The notes below the pieces were generated by a model, which was not told the DNA's origin, made no database searches, and saw nothing but the letters and a program-made list of their open reading frames with translations. A DNA stretch of 64,000 nucleotides from Azorinus chamasolen (lineage: Eukaryota; Mollusca; Bivalvia; Cardiida; Solecurtidae), in the NCBI GenBank assembly GCA_963576725.1, contig OY755243.1:78055417-78119416 (forward strand). Direction: 5' to 3'. The position numbers and the translations under genes were made by a program. Positions 32,855-44,110 of this stretch are shown here, one piece after another; position 1 is the stretch's first letter, and each line of letters opens with the position of its first letter.

Positions 32855-33170
32855 CCGGCTGCGTGGCTCAGTGGTAGAGCGTCCGCCTGCGGTACGGAAG
32901 GTTGTGGGTTCGATACTCGACCGCGACAGACCAAAAGTCATTAAAAGTTGGTTCTAGTAGCTCCCTTGTCTACGCTCGACATTGAAGGTGTAGTTCTAGG
33001 ACTGGTTGGCCCGGTGTCAGGATAATGTGACTGGATGGGATGCCTTTGCCATGTACCTGCGGCACTGGTATTCCAGTGAGGCAGCACTATAACTTGTCTC
33101 ATGCGGGTGCCATCTGCATATAACTGAAATACTGTTGGTCGGATGTAAAACCCAACTCACTCACTCACTC
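32855..33170 (+). mobile_element. tRNA-derived SINE, family 1, full length with target duplication
   Basis: 316 bp. The head has box A 'tggctcagtgg' and box B 'ggttcgatact'. A long conserved body follows and the tail is (actc)n. A perfect 11-bp duplication ATTGACCATAA lies at 32844-32854 and 33171-33181. The conserved central body recalls the widespread molluscan SINEs with shared core domains; the exact family needs a library search. Confidence 0.9.
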
Positions 33171-33181
33171 ATTGACCATAA

Positions 33182-33886
33182 TTTATGAATGACACTAGGT
33201 CTATGGATGAACATGAACGGTTATGTCCCATTGAACTTCACTATAACTAAAAGTGTCCCTAGATTGTCCAATGAAACTTTACAAATACTTGACACCTAAA
33301 AAGGCTATTTATCAAACCCTATGTCAATGATTATGTATTAAATTGATTTTCCACACAATAAATGCGTATTTTCAAAAACATCATAAAATTGGGTATTTGT
33401 TGTATTGGGTATCTTCATTATTATGAAGATTGTCAATTTGAACTTATATCGAAAAATGCCCATATGATACAAAATAAATCGTTTTCACCGATAATTTTTT
33501 GCTGTTTGATGTAAAACAAATTATCATCTGCCTGCTTCAAACAGTTGTGAAACTAAAATGCATCCTGAATGAATACTACTACATTGTTGAATAGCAACAA
33601 ATGTTTGATAACAAACACATGAAAGTTTTGTGTTCTTCAGCATTTATTCAATTGATTTTCTTGTTGTAAAATTTACTTCTTTATAGCATATAAACAAATG
33701 ATTTATATAATTTTTAGGCATTTTTAAAAGATGTTGCAAGTAGAGGCTTTAATATTGAGGTATATCCCTTTGTAATATTTTTTTTAGGTATTGTATATAA
33801 TTATATAATGGATACAGACCCTACAAGGATAGAATTGGGATTTTACAAACATGGTAGACCTAGATCAAGATCTCATAAGCTATTTA
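33182..33886. other. Non-coding, nothing recognised
   Basis: AT-rich sequence without long frames, inverted repeats or known repeats that I can identify. Confidence 0.5.
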
Positions 33887-34137
33887 TTAAACCTTTCCCT
33901 GTTCTATGTTTATTCCAAATGTCATTACCTACTGGATTGTCATTGCCAAAATAGTTATAATACAATATGGCCGGTGGAACATTGTGGCCATTTCAGAAAG
34001 TAAAGAAACAGATCTTTCAATTTCCATTAGCAAACAAAGCAGACCCTGATCAGACGGCTCTTATATGAGCTGTCTGATCTGGGTCTACTCTGTTTGCAAA
34101 ATGTGTGAAAAAGCATTTATATGAAGGAAAGGGTTAA
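33887..34137. mobile_element. Complete TTAA-flanked MITE, 251 bp
   Basis: TTAA-ACCTTTCCC...GGAAAGGG-TTAA. It contains the polar palindrome at 34029-34100 ('agcaaacaaagcagaccctg' to 'ctgggtctactctgtttgc'). It is collinear along its length with 32313-32539. Confidence 0.75.
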
Positions 34138-34245
34138 ATATCACTATTTGACTCTTATTGGTATCCTAAGTATTCAGTCACCTAGTCTTTGGCCATCTCA
34201 TTTGGCATTATTTTATACTAGACTAACATAGTTGCAGATTAATAG

Positions 34246-34365
34246 AATCAAGCATGGGTTTTGTTAAAGATGGGGGTTTCCATACCCGAGGCTGGTCTTT
34301 TCCAGTCGGAAACGAGCTTTAGTGAGTATAGAAACCCCCGGCTTTAACAAAGTCCATGCTTGATT
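34246..34365. repeat. Long inverted repeat (~40-bp arms)
   Basis: The left arm contains 'aatcaagcatgggttttgtt' and 'gggggtttc'. The right arm contains 'gaaaccccc' and 'caaagtccatgcttgatt'. The loop is about 40 bases. It is not related to the 'agaccc' palindromes. Confidence 0.75.
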
Positions 34366-35021
34366 ATTTTTCTCGCTGAAATACGCCCTAAAACCAAGTA
34401 AATTAACGAATTTTGTGAAGTACTACTTTACATTGCGTAATACGACTTCCATATCTAATAGCAACAAACTGCAGCATAACTTTAGGCGTGACATCAAAAT
34501 GACATCATTTTTTATGACAACCACAAATGTTACGTTTTGGCATAAAATATAAATGACTGATACAAAGCAACGTCTTCGGTTATTTGAATAGGCATTTAAA
34601 GTGTTTCATAAGGTTGTTGCCTATAGAAATGTTGCTATAATTCTGTAAGAATTCCTTCCCTTGTATTTATTTTACCCAATCACGCGTATGAATACCCCAG
34701 ACAAGGGGTGTTCCAGATAAGGATTTCTAGTACGGCTATTTTTAGTAACTCAGCTTATATAGCACGTCTGAGAAGCGAGAGAGTGTGGATCCCTGATTAA
34801 ACTGCTCCTTCAAAAGCAGTTAAATCTGGGTCTGCACTGTTTGTCCAAGTTATTAGGGTAATTAGAGTGTCTATGGAAATATTTTCTGTACTTCTGCCAA
34901 ACCTTATTGTTGTTATGCTAACTAGAATTGCATTGGCACTTCGATTCTAATAAGTACCAAGAAAAATAAGAGATTTAGATAGATAATTACTCCAGTTTTT
35001 CTACATCACTGTTTTTTCTCT
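34366..35021. other. Non-coding with one polar palindrome
   Basis: A diverged palindrome lies at 34779-34846 ('gtgtggatccctgattaaac' to 'aatctgggtctgcactgttt'). Nothing else was recognised. Confidence 0.5.
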
Positions 35022-35250
35022 ATAACCCATTCCCTCATAGGCTATTTTTAGATCCAACTTCTTTGAATAAATCTACCGAAAAGGAGCATTTACTAGAAAA
35101 AAGGAAAATTTTAGAATTGTCTAGTTTGCAAACCATTGTAATAAATAGAGCATTTGCTCCTATGGAGCAAATGCTCTATTTATCACAATGGTTTCAAAAA
35201 GTGACTGTTACAGAGGCATGGAAAGGCATATTTATGGAGGAAAGGCTTAA
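35022..35250. mobile_element. MITE with 'gagcatttgctc' core palindrome
   Basis: It begins 'ataacccattccctcatagg', ends 'tttatggaggaaaggcttaa'. Central palindrome is at about 35130-35195. Same core as 20599-20825. Confidence 0.65.
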
Positions 35251-35272
35251 AGCATAGATACTCCTTTTAACG

Positions 35273-35345
35273 TCTTTGCAAACAGAGTAAATCCAGATCA
35301 GATTGTTCCTACAGGAGCCTTTTGATCAGGGTCTTCAATATTTGC
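35273..35345. repeat. Polar palindrome (MITE core)
   Basis: 'tttgcaaacagagtaaatcc' and 'gatcagggtcttcaatattt' with centre 'ttcctacaggagc'. It lies immediately left of a Helentron-like element. Confidence 0.6.
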
Positions 35346-35349
35346 TTAT

Positions 35350-36016
35350 TATGTCTTCCCCCTTTAGGGGAGGGAGACATATTGATGTTGTGCATTCTGT
35401 CTGTCTGTCCGTCCGTCCGTCCGTCTGTCCCGTCTGTCCGTCTGTCTGTCTGTTAAAATTCTTGTGCAGCTAACTCCTCCTACACTATTAGAGGGATTTC
35501 CTTCAAAATTTTACATATGAACCATGTGAGATGGTCATGGGGTTTGGAATTTTGGCTGCAACAATTTTGACAGAAGTTATGGCCCTTTGTAGTTTTTCCT
35601 TATATAGAATATATAGCGAAATAATCTTGTGCAGCTAAATCCTCCTACACTATTTAAGGGATTTCATTCAAACGTTTACATATGAACCAGCTATGTGTGA
35701 GTATGGTCATGTGGTTTGGAATTTTGGCTGCAACAATTTAGACAGACGTTATGGTCCTTTGTAGTTTTTCCTTATAGCGAAAATATCTTGTGCAGCTAAC
35801 TCCTCCAACACTATTTTCCTTATATAGTAAATCTTGTGCTCCAACACTATTTCCCTTGTATAGAATATATAGCGAAAAAATCTTGTGCAGCTAACTCCTC
35901 GTACAATATTTGAGGGATTTACTTCAAACTTTTACATATGAACCAGCGTGCGTGCGTGCGTGCGTGCGTGAAGGGAGACATCATGATATGTTTTTGTGAC
36001 AAAATCCTCCAGTTTG
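35350..36016. mobile_element. Helentron-like element (family 2, short)
   Basis: The 5' hairpin 'atgtcttcccc...ggggagggagacat' is followed by a (tctg/tccg)n run and ~150-bp units with 'cttgtgcagctaactcctcc'. A (cgtg)n run follows, then 'gggagacat', the hairpin 'ttttgtgacaaaa' and 'tcctccagtt'. It shares its ends with 36262-37723. Confidence 0.65.
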
Positions 36017-36029
36017 AATTTTGGAATAG

Positions 36030-36243
36030 TGAGTGAGTGAGTGAGTGAGTTGGGTTTTACGTCCGACCAACATTATTTCAGTTATTTGCAGACGGCACCC
36101 GCATGAGACAAGTTATAGTGCTGCCTCACTGGAATACTCCTGCCGCAGGTACATGGCAAGGGCACCCCACCCAGTCACATTATCCTGACACCGGGCCGAC
36201 CAGTCCTAGAACTACATCTTTAATGTCGAGCGTAGACAAGGGA
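36030..36243 (-). mobile_element. tRNA-derived SINE, family 1, 5'-truncated
   Basis: The minus strand matches the body of 32855-33170 from 'ccttgtctacgctcgac' to the (actc)n tail, here seen as (gagt)n. The promoter head is missing, as expected from incomplete reverse transcription. Confidence 0.85.
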
Positions 36244-36261
36244 ATAGTCCATTTAAGAATT

Positions 36262-36312
36262 ATGTCTCCCCCCATATTTATATGGGGGAGACATATTGTT
36301 TTTGTGAGAGTT

Positions 36313-36346
<34 letters not shown>

Positions 36347-37723
36347 CTGTCTGTCTGTCCGTCTGTCCGTCACACTTTTTTGTCCGGACGATAACTTCAA
36401 TATGCCTGATGCCAGTTGATTGAAACTTCATATATGGAAAGAGCATAATGAGAGGAAGTGTCATGCACAAGGTCCATAACTCTGGCTTCACTAATATAGG
36501 AGTTATTGCCCCTTGTAATAAAAATTCACACTTTTTTTTCCGGACGTTAACTCCTATATGACTCATGCCATTGGATTGAAACTTCATATATGGAAAGAGC
36601 ATAATAAGAGGAAGTGTCATGCACAAGGTCCATAACTCTGGCTTCACTAATATAGGAGTTATTGCCCCTTGTAAAAATGCACACTTTTTTGTCCTGACGA
36701 TAACTCCTATATGGCTCATGCCATTGGATTGAAACTTCATATATGGAAAGGTCATGACGAGAGGAAGTGTCATGCACAAGGTCCATAACTCTGGCTTCAC
36801 TAATATAGGAAATATTGCCCTTTGTAAAAAAAATCACATTTTTTTGTCAGGACGATAACTCCTATATGTCTTGTGCCATTGGATTGAAACTTCATATATG
36901 GAAAAAGCATAATGAGAGGAAGTGTCATGCACAAGGTCAATAACTCTGGCTTCACTAATATAGGAGTTATTGCCCCTTGTAAAAAAATTCACACTTTTTT
37001 GTCCGGACGATAACTCCTATATGGCTCATGCCATTGGATTGAAACTTCATATATGGAAAGATCATGACGAGAGGAAGTGTCATGCACAAGGTCAATAACT
37101 CTGGCTTCACTAATATTGGAGTTATTGCCCTTTGTAAAAAAATCACATTTTTTTTGTCAGGACGATAACTCCTATATGTTGCACATGCCATTGGAGTGAA
37201 ACTTCATACATGGAAAGATCATAATAAGAGAAAGTGTCATGCATAAGATCCTTAACTTGGGCTTCAATAAATTTAGAGTTATTGCCCCTTGTACATTTGT
37301 TTAATGCTTTCTTGTCCGGACGATAACTCCTACATGGCTCTTGCCATCGTATTGAAACTTCATACATGGAGAGAGCATGATGAGAGAAAGTGTCATGAAC
37401 AAGGGCCATAACTCTTGCTCCAATACTTTTGGAGTTATTTCCCTTTGTTACATTTTTGGCCGATCAATAACTCCTGTTCGACTGATGCTATTGGAATGAC
37501 ATTTTATTTATGGAAAGGGCAGGATGAAAGTAAGTGTCATGCACAAGGGCCATAACTCTGGTATCAATATTTTTGGAGTTATTAGCTGTTATCATTTTGT
37601 TTGGAAAGTGCATACTGAGGGGAAGTATCATTCATCAGGTCCATAACAGTTTTAGTGATTTCGCTTTACATATTGTTTTTATTAGAGGGGAGACATCCGT
37701 TTTTGTGACAAAAACCTCTAGTT
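36262..37723. mobile_element. Helentron-like element with ~9 tandem units (family 2, long)
   Basis: It starts 'atgtctccccccatatttat' with its hairpin partner 'atgggggagacat'. A (ctgt)n run and repeated ~155-bp units follow, each with 'gataactcctatatggctc' and 'gaggaagtgtcatgcacaag'. It ends 'ggggagacat', hairpin 'tttttgtgacaaaaa', 'cctctagttc'. Minus-strand open frames here only translate the units. Confidence 0.75.
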
Positions 37724-37934
37724 CAGCATTGGACGGGTTAAAGGGTTACCAGAGAGAGGTTTTACTGTACATCAAAGAATGCTTATGTTCTTAATCAACA
37801 TGGCTACTTGGAATCTCCACTGGATGGAAATGCTGTGGTTGTTATGAATAAAATAGATTTAAACTATATTAGCTTTGTTTTGAATATATATGTATACATG
37901 TATGTTATTATATTAGCCTTGTTTTGATAGATCC

Positions 37935-38030
37935 CTGGTCAACTCGGCCTCGAGTAAACTCGGCCCCTGAGTCAAGTCGGCCTTGGGTCAAGTCGGCCGG
38001 GTCAACTCGGCCTGGATCAAGTCGGCCTGC
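37935..38030. repeat. Short minisatellite, ~16-bp unit
   Basis: Imperfect copies of 'tcaagtcggccttggg', e.g. 'tcaactcggcctcgag' and 'tcaagtcggcctgc'. Base composition is much richer in G+C than the surroundings. Confidence 0.7.
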
Positions 38031-39192
38031 AAATATTATTTCATAATTACATTTTTATGGTGTATTCTTTATTTTGAATTAATTTAATATTTTGTTTCCT
38101 AGAGATACCCGATACTACAGATACCAATGAACATATACGGAAATTTCTGAGTAACAGATAAGGATGCGTACCATGATCAGTTTCATCCACTTCATTCTCA
38201 GGACTAAGCAACATTAATAAACAACAATAATGAGAAAAAAGAAGCACTATATAGATGCATGATACAAATACAATGCCAAAAACGTTACCCAGATATGGTA
38301 ATATATTTGCAAACAGTTTGGATCCTGATGAAATTCCTAGTAACTCAGCCTCACAAATGGATCCAAAATAACATTTTATTACATTCATCCACTCGCACAA
38401 ATTGTTCTTAATTACAGACAATCAATGAAACAGATAAACATTTATACTTAAGGGTACCTGTGAGGGTCACTACCATGTACAGTCGGCTGAGCGGTCATTC
38501 GGACTGAAAGTAGACTATAACTAGGTACTTTACTTTTTTTACTTTTTTTTACTAGCTGGTACTACGGCTGTATGATTGCGCCGGTCTTAAATCAGGTGGA
38601 CAAAACCAGCTGCTGTAGGATCAGGCTCTGATTTCTTTGCTTAATATAAATCTGATACAGTTTTTTCATGGCCAAATTTCCTTTTGTTCACAGGCCATTT
38701 TAAAAATTCTTCCAATTGATATTCCTGATTCCATTATTTCTTGAAATGTTCATAGAGTAAAGAGTCAAATCTTGATATATAACAGCTACATGGGATTCAG
38801 TGATAATTATTCCTGGTAGTAGTTTAGAATCAGATACGACATTGAATTTAGTGAGTACATTAAAAGTCCAAAGTATTTGACTTTTGGTACAGAATTTGGA
38901 CGCAAATGGAAGAAAATCTACACTTAAAACGTTTCTATAGCAACCACTAAATTAACCCTTTATTCCAAAAATTTGAACCCCTTTGCAAACTAGTGCTGAA
39001 ACGGTTACTGAAAATTTGTAACTGGGGAGTATTAAACGCTATTAACCTGTTAACCCTTCTCTTGCTGAATTTTAAAATTCCTTTCTCCTTCTTTACCCAT
39101 GCCCTGTTGTGTAATTACATATATCTTCACTATGTACACGTATTCGTTGTGCAATCACTGCTGTGGAGTGCACTGGTTGCACAATCAACTTG
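38031..39192. other. Non-coding with SINE and palindrome remnants
   Basis: It contains a 5'-truncated family 2 SINE on the plus strand (about 38452-38555), a half palindrome 'gcaaacagtttggatcctga' at 38308-38335 and a degraded MITE at 38575-38765. No exon was recognised. Confidence 0.5.
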
Positions 39193-39256
39193 TAAATAGT
39201 GCAGACCCTGACTAGACAGCTCCTGCAGGAGCTGTCTCATCTGGGTCTTCACTATT
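39193..39256. repeat. Polar palindrome next to LTR boundary
   Basis: 'aaatagtgcagaccctgac' and 'atctgggtcttcactattta' with centre 'gctcctgcaggagc'. It ends 14 bases before the left LTR of element 2. Confidence 0.7.
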
Positions 39257-39269
39257 TATAGGTAGGTAT

Positions 39270-40630
39270 TGTAGTGCGCTCGTGAAGCACGTGCCGAGCA
39301 GTCTCTCGGTATATGGGTAGCGTGATCAGACTCGCTCGACACCAAAAGTTTGTAAATAAGTAAACTAAAATGGACTTCGCTTAAAGAAATTAAAAGAGAA
39401 CAGGAAGGAAGTGTGAAATAAAGATAGCAATGTAATTCTGGTTCCCTCTCTTTATTCACCAGTACAGTCAACAAATATCTGGATTCAAATGGGAACTGAT
39501 CAATATATCTGTCTCAGAACTATGCCTAACAATAAACAATTAAAGTCTGGGTCTACCCAGTTTTCACTATAGATCTATCACTATTAATGACCATCCAGTA
39601 TTTCCCCAAGGAGTGAACAGTAAATGTTTAATTCCTAATATCAAGAGCCAGCGATCATAATTTAGATCTATAATTTAATAAAGAAAAATAGAGTAAAAGA
39701 ATAAAATATATGTCTTCTATTCCAAACGCTTTAAGTTCAGATAAAGAATTATTATCTCTAAGGCTACTCTTAAAGCTTGAGCATAAGATTCAAGCAACAG
39801 TAAAGCCTCCCACTAAGTATATTCATTAAAAGTATTAAAGTAGATCTATGAACTTATTAAAATAAAAGAGTAGAATTAAATATCAACCTAAAGATAGCGA
39901 TTAATATAGAGGTGGTTTCTATGATTAACCAGTGCGAAGTCCCTGAACTGCCGAAAACGGCGTCTTTTATAGACCAAAGAACGAAATTACGTGCCAAGCA
40001 CGCGAATCCAAGGTAACAATTGCACAAAAATCTCACAAACGTCGCTTGTGGAACTTTGCACGTCGTTCCACATCAACATTGGTGTGAAAACTGTGGGATT
40101 TGGTGAGATTCTGGTGCAACGTCATTGCGCTATACATGTTAAGAATACCAAAAATACAGTACACATCGATAAAGAATTGAAAATTAAACACTTTCTTAAA
40201 TTAACTTTCTATAACAAAATTTACCTTTAAATTCTAAAATGTCTGAGGTTTGTTTCTGCCACTCAGGATCAAACTGCAGAAATATGGGCTTTGTAGACTT
40301 TTGGATTAAACTTAATAAACTAGAGATTTTGACAGAGAGGAGACGCGGATATAAATAGAATGTATCAAAATACCTGTCCCACAATGCAATTCCAATATGG
40401 CGGCAGTTACAAACTACTCAAAGTTCCATCAACATAAAACCTTATTATCATCGTGGAAATCAAGGATATAAGGTAAAATCTGATAGTTCTAGGAAGATCT
40501 AGTCCTATTACACATTGCTAGATAACTGTCACATTGCATAGTAGAGAATTAAAGGTAAAATCGGTCCTTCTTTACATAGTCATGCTTGACCCCATTTGAC
40601 CTGATGTTACGAGAAAACTGGGTCACTACA
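39270..40630 (-). repeat. 3' LTR of element 2
   Basis: On the plus strand it runs from 'tgtagtgcgctcg' to 'ctgggtcactaca'. It holds a short open frame conserved in both LTRs, with no sign of function. Confidence 0.9.
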
Positions 40631-40644
40631 TTACCCCCCTCTTA
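40631..40644 (-). other. Polypurine tract of element 2
   Basis: On the minus strand 'aagaggggggtaa' lies directly before the TGTAGTGACC start of the 3' LTR. Confidence 0.8.
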
Positions 40645-41074
40645 AAGTGTTTAAGTTCCAACAAACACCTAACAACAAAAATATCTTAAACCGCAAACTA
40701 CGTAACCATCTATGGCTAACACTTAAGTCTTAGCACCTTATCACAAATATACCAACAAACTCTATACCAAGTTTCATAAACATAGCATCAACCCCAATAA
40801 ACATTAGTTTTCCTGAGATAAATGAATTGTCACAAGAAGTGGTTATGGTCCTTTTGAAATTGGCTCAATTCTGCCTTTAAGTAACCAATTCAATTTCAAT
40901 TATGAAATTGGTCCAAAACACCAGTCCTATATAAATTTAGCTAAAATGTATGGCGCGCAGAACTCTCCATCCATTTTAGCAATGCACTCTATATACATAA
41001 CACTTCTTGTGAACACATACAATTTAAGGCATAACTCCTTATCTTATACCACCTATTTTGATGCAATAAATCAT

Positions 41075-41690
41075 TTAACAAGATGCCCATGCACATAGTG
41101 CATTCGAGACTAACAGTTGAGAAACACTAACAATAGTAATAATAACATCAAACCAACAATTGTCGAAACATGTGTACACTATTGTACAAATACTAGAATT
41201 ACCACAACGATAAATTTCTGCATTGGAAAATGTAACACTCCAGTGTAAATTTATCATTTGCACTGGAGTGTTGATCTACCAACAACATCTTTCCTAAATT
41301 TCAAGTTAAAACTACCGCGTACAGAGCGGCTACTACAGCTATAAAAACATCAGACCAATGATTATAGACACAACCGTACATCATTGCGAAAATATTAAAA
41401 TTACCACAACAATAAAGTTGCTGTATTAGAAGACGTAACACTCCAGTGTAAATTTATACTTTGCACTGGAGTGTCGGTCTACCAATCACATCCTTCTCAA
41501 TTCCAAGTTACCGCATACAGAGCAGGTACTAACACTATAATAGCACCAATGATTGTCATACACATTAAAATTGCTACAACAGCAAAGTTGTTGCATTGGA
41601 AGAAATAACACATCAGTGTAAATTTGTACTTTGCACTGGGGTGTTGATCTACCAATCCCATCTTTCCAGACCTAATACATAGCGGGTACA
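41075..41690. repeat. Tandem repeats with conserved hairpins in the 3' region of element 2
   Basis: Three units of ~180-203 bp each contain an 11-bp-stem hairpin 'acactccagtg...cactggagtgt' with a loop of about 16 bases (41234-41272, 41437-41474, and a decayed third at 41617-41655). They lie between pol and the purine tract. The conserved stem suggests a structural RNA or regulatory role in the genomic RNA; that is inference. Confidence 0.7.
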
Positions 41691-44110
41691 ATATATCTGG
41701 TTAAGTAGTTCACACAACCGTTGCAACTACTAACTTCATCTCTAAGTCATTAATGCAGTCACTCGAGCGCTTAGACCGTTTCATGTTATCTAATACTAGC
41801 TCTCAAAAGTAGCTCTCACTGCCTAACATAAGTAATGCAAGACAGATTCTCTCATCTCACAGGCATGTACACCTATAATATCCACCAAGTTAAATTGGTC
41901 TTCACAAACATGTTTGTGGTTCACCCTAGTGATTCATATCAACACCGGTCATCTGGCTAATTCCCTATCAACGTAAAGGCTACCCTAGCAACTTCCAGTT
42001 GCTATGTCTCAATACTCTGAATGGCTACTTTGCCATTCAAAGTAAATATCAGTAATACCTTCAGTCATTACTCTATATCATCAACAGTTATGAGCTGTTG
42101 GTTTTATACACTAATGTAAGTGAATTTTGGCTTACATATGGCCTAAGAATTTCCCATTCCATAAACATTGATTTACATCAACCAGACCCATTTAATATTA
42201 ATTACTGAGTATCATGTCATGTTCTGGTGGTTCACACCAATTCCAACCACTTGGCTAACTTTGATATTACTCCTGAATACACATAAAGTCATTACCTACT
42301 TTATCATTTAAAGACAAGTATTCCTAATAGCTAAATGTATTAACTATATAGTCACCAAGTTTACTGTTTGCAAATGTTAGCATTGATGCTAACGATTATT
42401 TTGCACTTGCAGAATTACTTTTACAACGGAAGCTTTCAGACCATCCTCATTATATTACCTTATCATCACCAATAAGATACAAATAATTCTAGTTATTTCA
42501 TATAACCATGTTTGCACTAAGACATTAAACATGTTATCTAAACTGTTGAATCACACAAACAGTAAGACTAAAATACAAGCAGCTTAGTGTCCAAATTTAA
42601 TAATTGATTTACTTCTGTCTATCAAACAGTATCGTGCAGTCAAATTAGACATAGTACTAGATACAAAATGTATGTTCGTACCATGTGACAACTTTGACTT
42701 CTATTAGTGCCATCACCATTTTGACCAGACATTAGGAAGGTTGTTCTCAAATCAATTTACCTACGATTACTGTAACTGTTACAATTACTAGTAATCCAAG
42801 GTAAGAGCAGTAGCTGTTTGGCCTAATCACGCTTAATTTGACCATCACTTCCTAATGTCTGGTTGTTACTATCTTAATTAATCTATTGTACAGAAAGGTT
42901 ATGTTTTACAATTCTGTTGAGCGAACAATTCATATGGCCGATCCTGGCTCCTTGGTTTGGATAAATCGCTGGGTTATTATAACAGTTCGTTGTCCATAGA
43001 TAATTATTCAGAAAACTGCCACACAGGTAATTAGAGTTCATTTGTTTCCACTTGATCGCGATAGAAAATGAGAGCTAATGTCACCATCATATCAGATGTA
43101 TCACAATTACACTTATTAGAAAAGTCCTTGTTCAGTATGTTATTCACTTCGCGACAGATATGAATTTTACAGTCTCTGTAGTGAATTAGGTAATTTTTAA
43201 CATTATTAGCACTTGAACGCATAAGTTAACAGCACAATATGTATCTGCAATGGTCTTCCCTCAGTTCCTGCGTGGTTTAGTTTGGTTATGACCTAACCCA
43301 TGCCTTTGGCTGGTAACTGTCGGTGACCTTCGACTTTTCTCTGGCACCCGTTCTCTTCTCCGCTCTTCCCTATCCAATGCCCCCACTAGCTTATTTGTGG
43401 CCTTTGTTAGCTCCTGGGGAGCACTCACCATACACCGCGTGGCCCTGATGTTTCGCTCCACTTCACGTGCCATGGACTGGCTGGATCGCTCCATGGCCCG
43501 TTCCAGTCGCTCATTTGCATATATGTATACTTTATTTGATTATAACAATGTTTCACAAACATGACATGTATAAGCCCTAATGTCATATTATATCTTCACA
43601 CTGTCAGGAATTGACCATTTTGTCAAGATTCAGGCTCGTCCCTCTTCAGCTTATCAGTCCACTCTCATCGTCTCTATGTACTCTGAGACCTCATTCTGTT
43701 TTCTTCCCAGGCTAACCACCTTTACTTTTCGTCACTTTGACACATGCTACTACTTCATGAATTAAAACTGTCGCTTCAACTACGCTTTCCTATACATCTC
43801 TCTTCGACTGACATTTTCTCCTCTGCTACGAGCCGTATGTCATCTACCTGTATTCATCATTTACTGTCAGGTCATATATCCTCTGTTTAGCTGTCTACTC
43901 GAATGGTCAGTAAAAGGACTTGGTCCGCAACGACCTACTGTGTATGGAGTGGTCTCCTGTTGAGCTACTTCTAAATAATCTGCTTATGCGCTCAGCCAGT
44001 GACAATCAATGGTTAAACATAAATAATGTAGGTTTTCAACATGCAAAGAAAATCTTTAACAATATATAAACAACAGTTTTCTTAACAAATTCAGCTTTAC
44101 TGGATCAGAT
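41691..44110 (-). other. Long 3' untranslated region of element 2
   Basis: About 2.4 kb with little coding signal. A minus-strand open frame at 43494-43261 (77 aa, rich in Arg, Glu and Lys, starting MERSSQSMAREVERNI) has helix-like composition. It could be a remnant of an accessory frame; I do not recognise it. Confidence 0.5.

Noticed and set aside
36180..37409. 206-residue repeat protein and related frames on the minus strand
   Set aside because: They read through SINE, (ctgt)n and ~155-bp tandem units of a mobile element; no conserved start or codon bias.
39270..41506. LTR of 2237 bp for element 2
   Set aside because: The repeated stretch is that long, but TG...CA ends, the purine tract and the primer site all place the LTR at 1361 bp; the extra 876 bp is internal sequence present twice.
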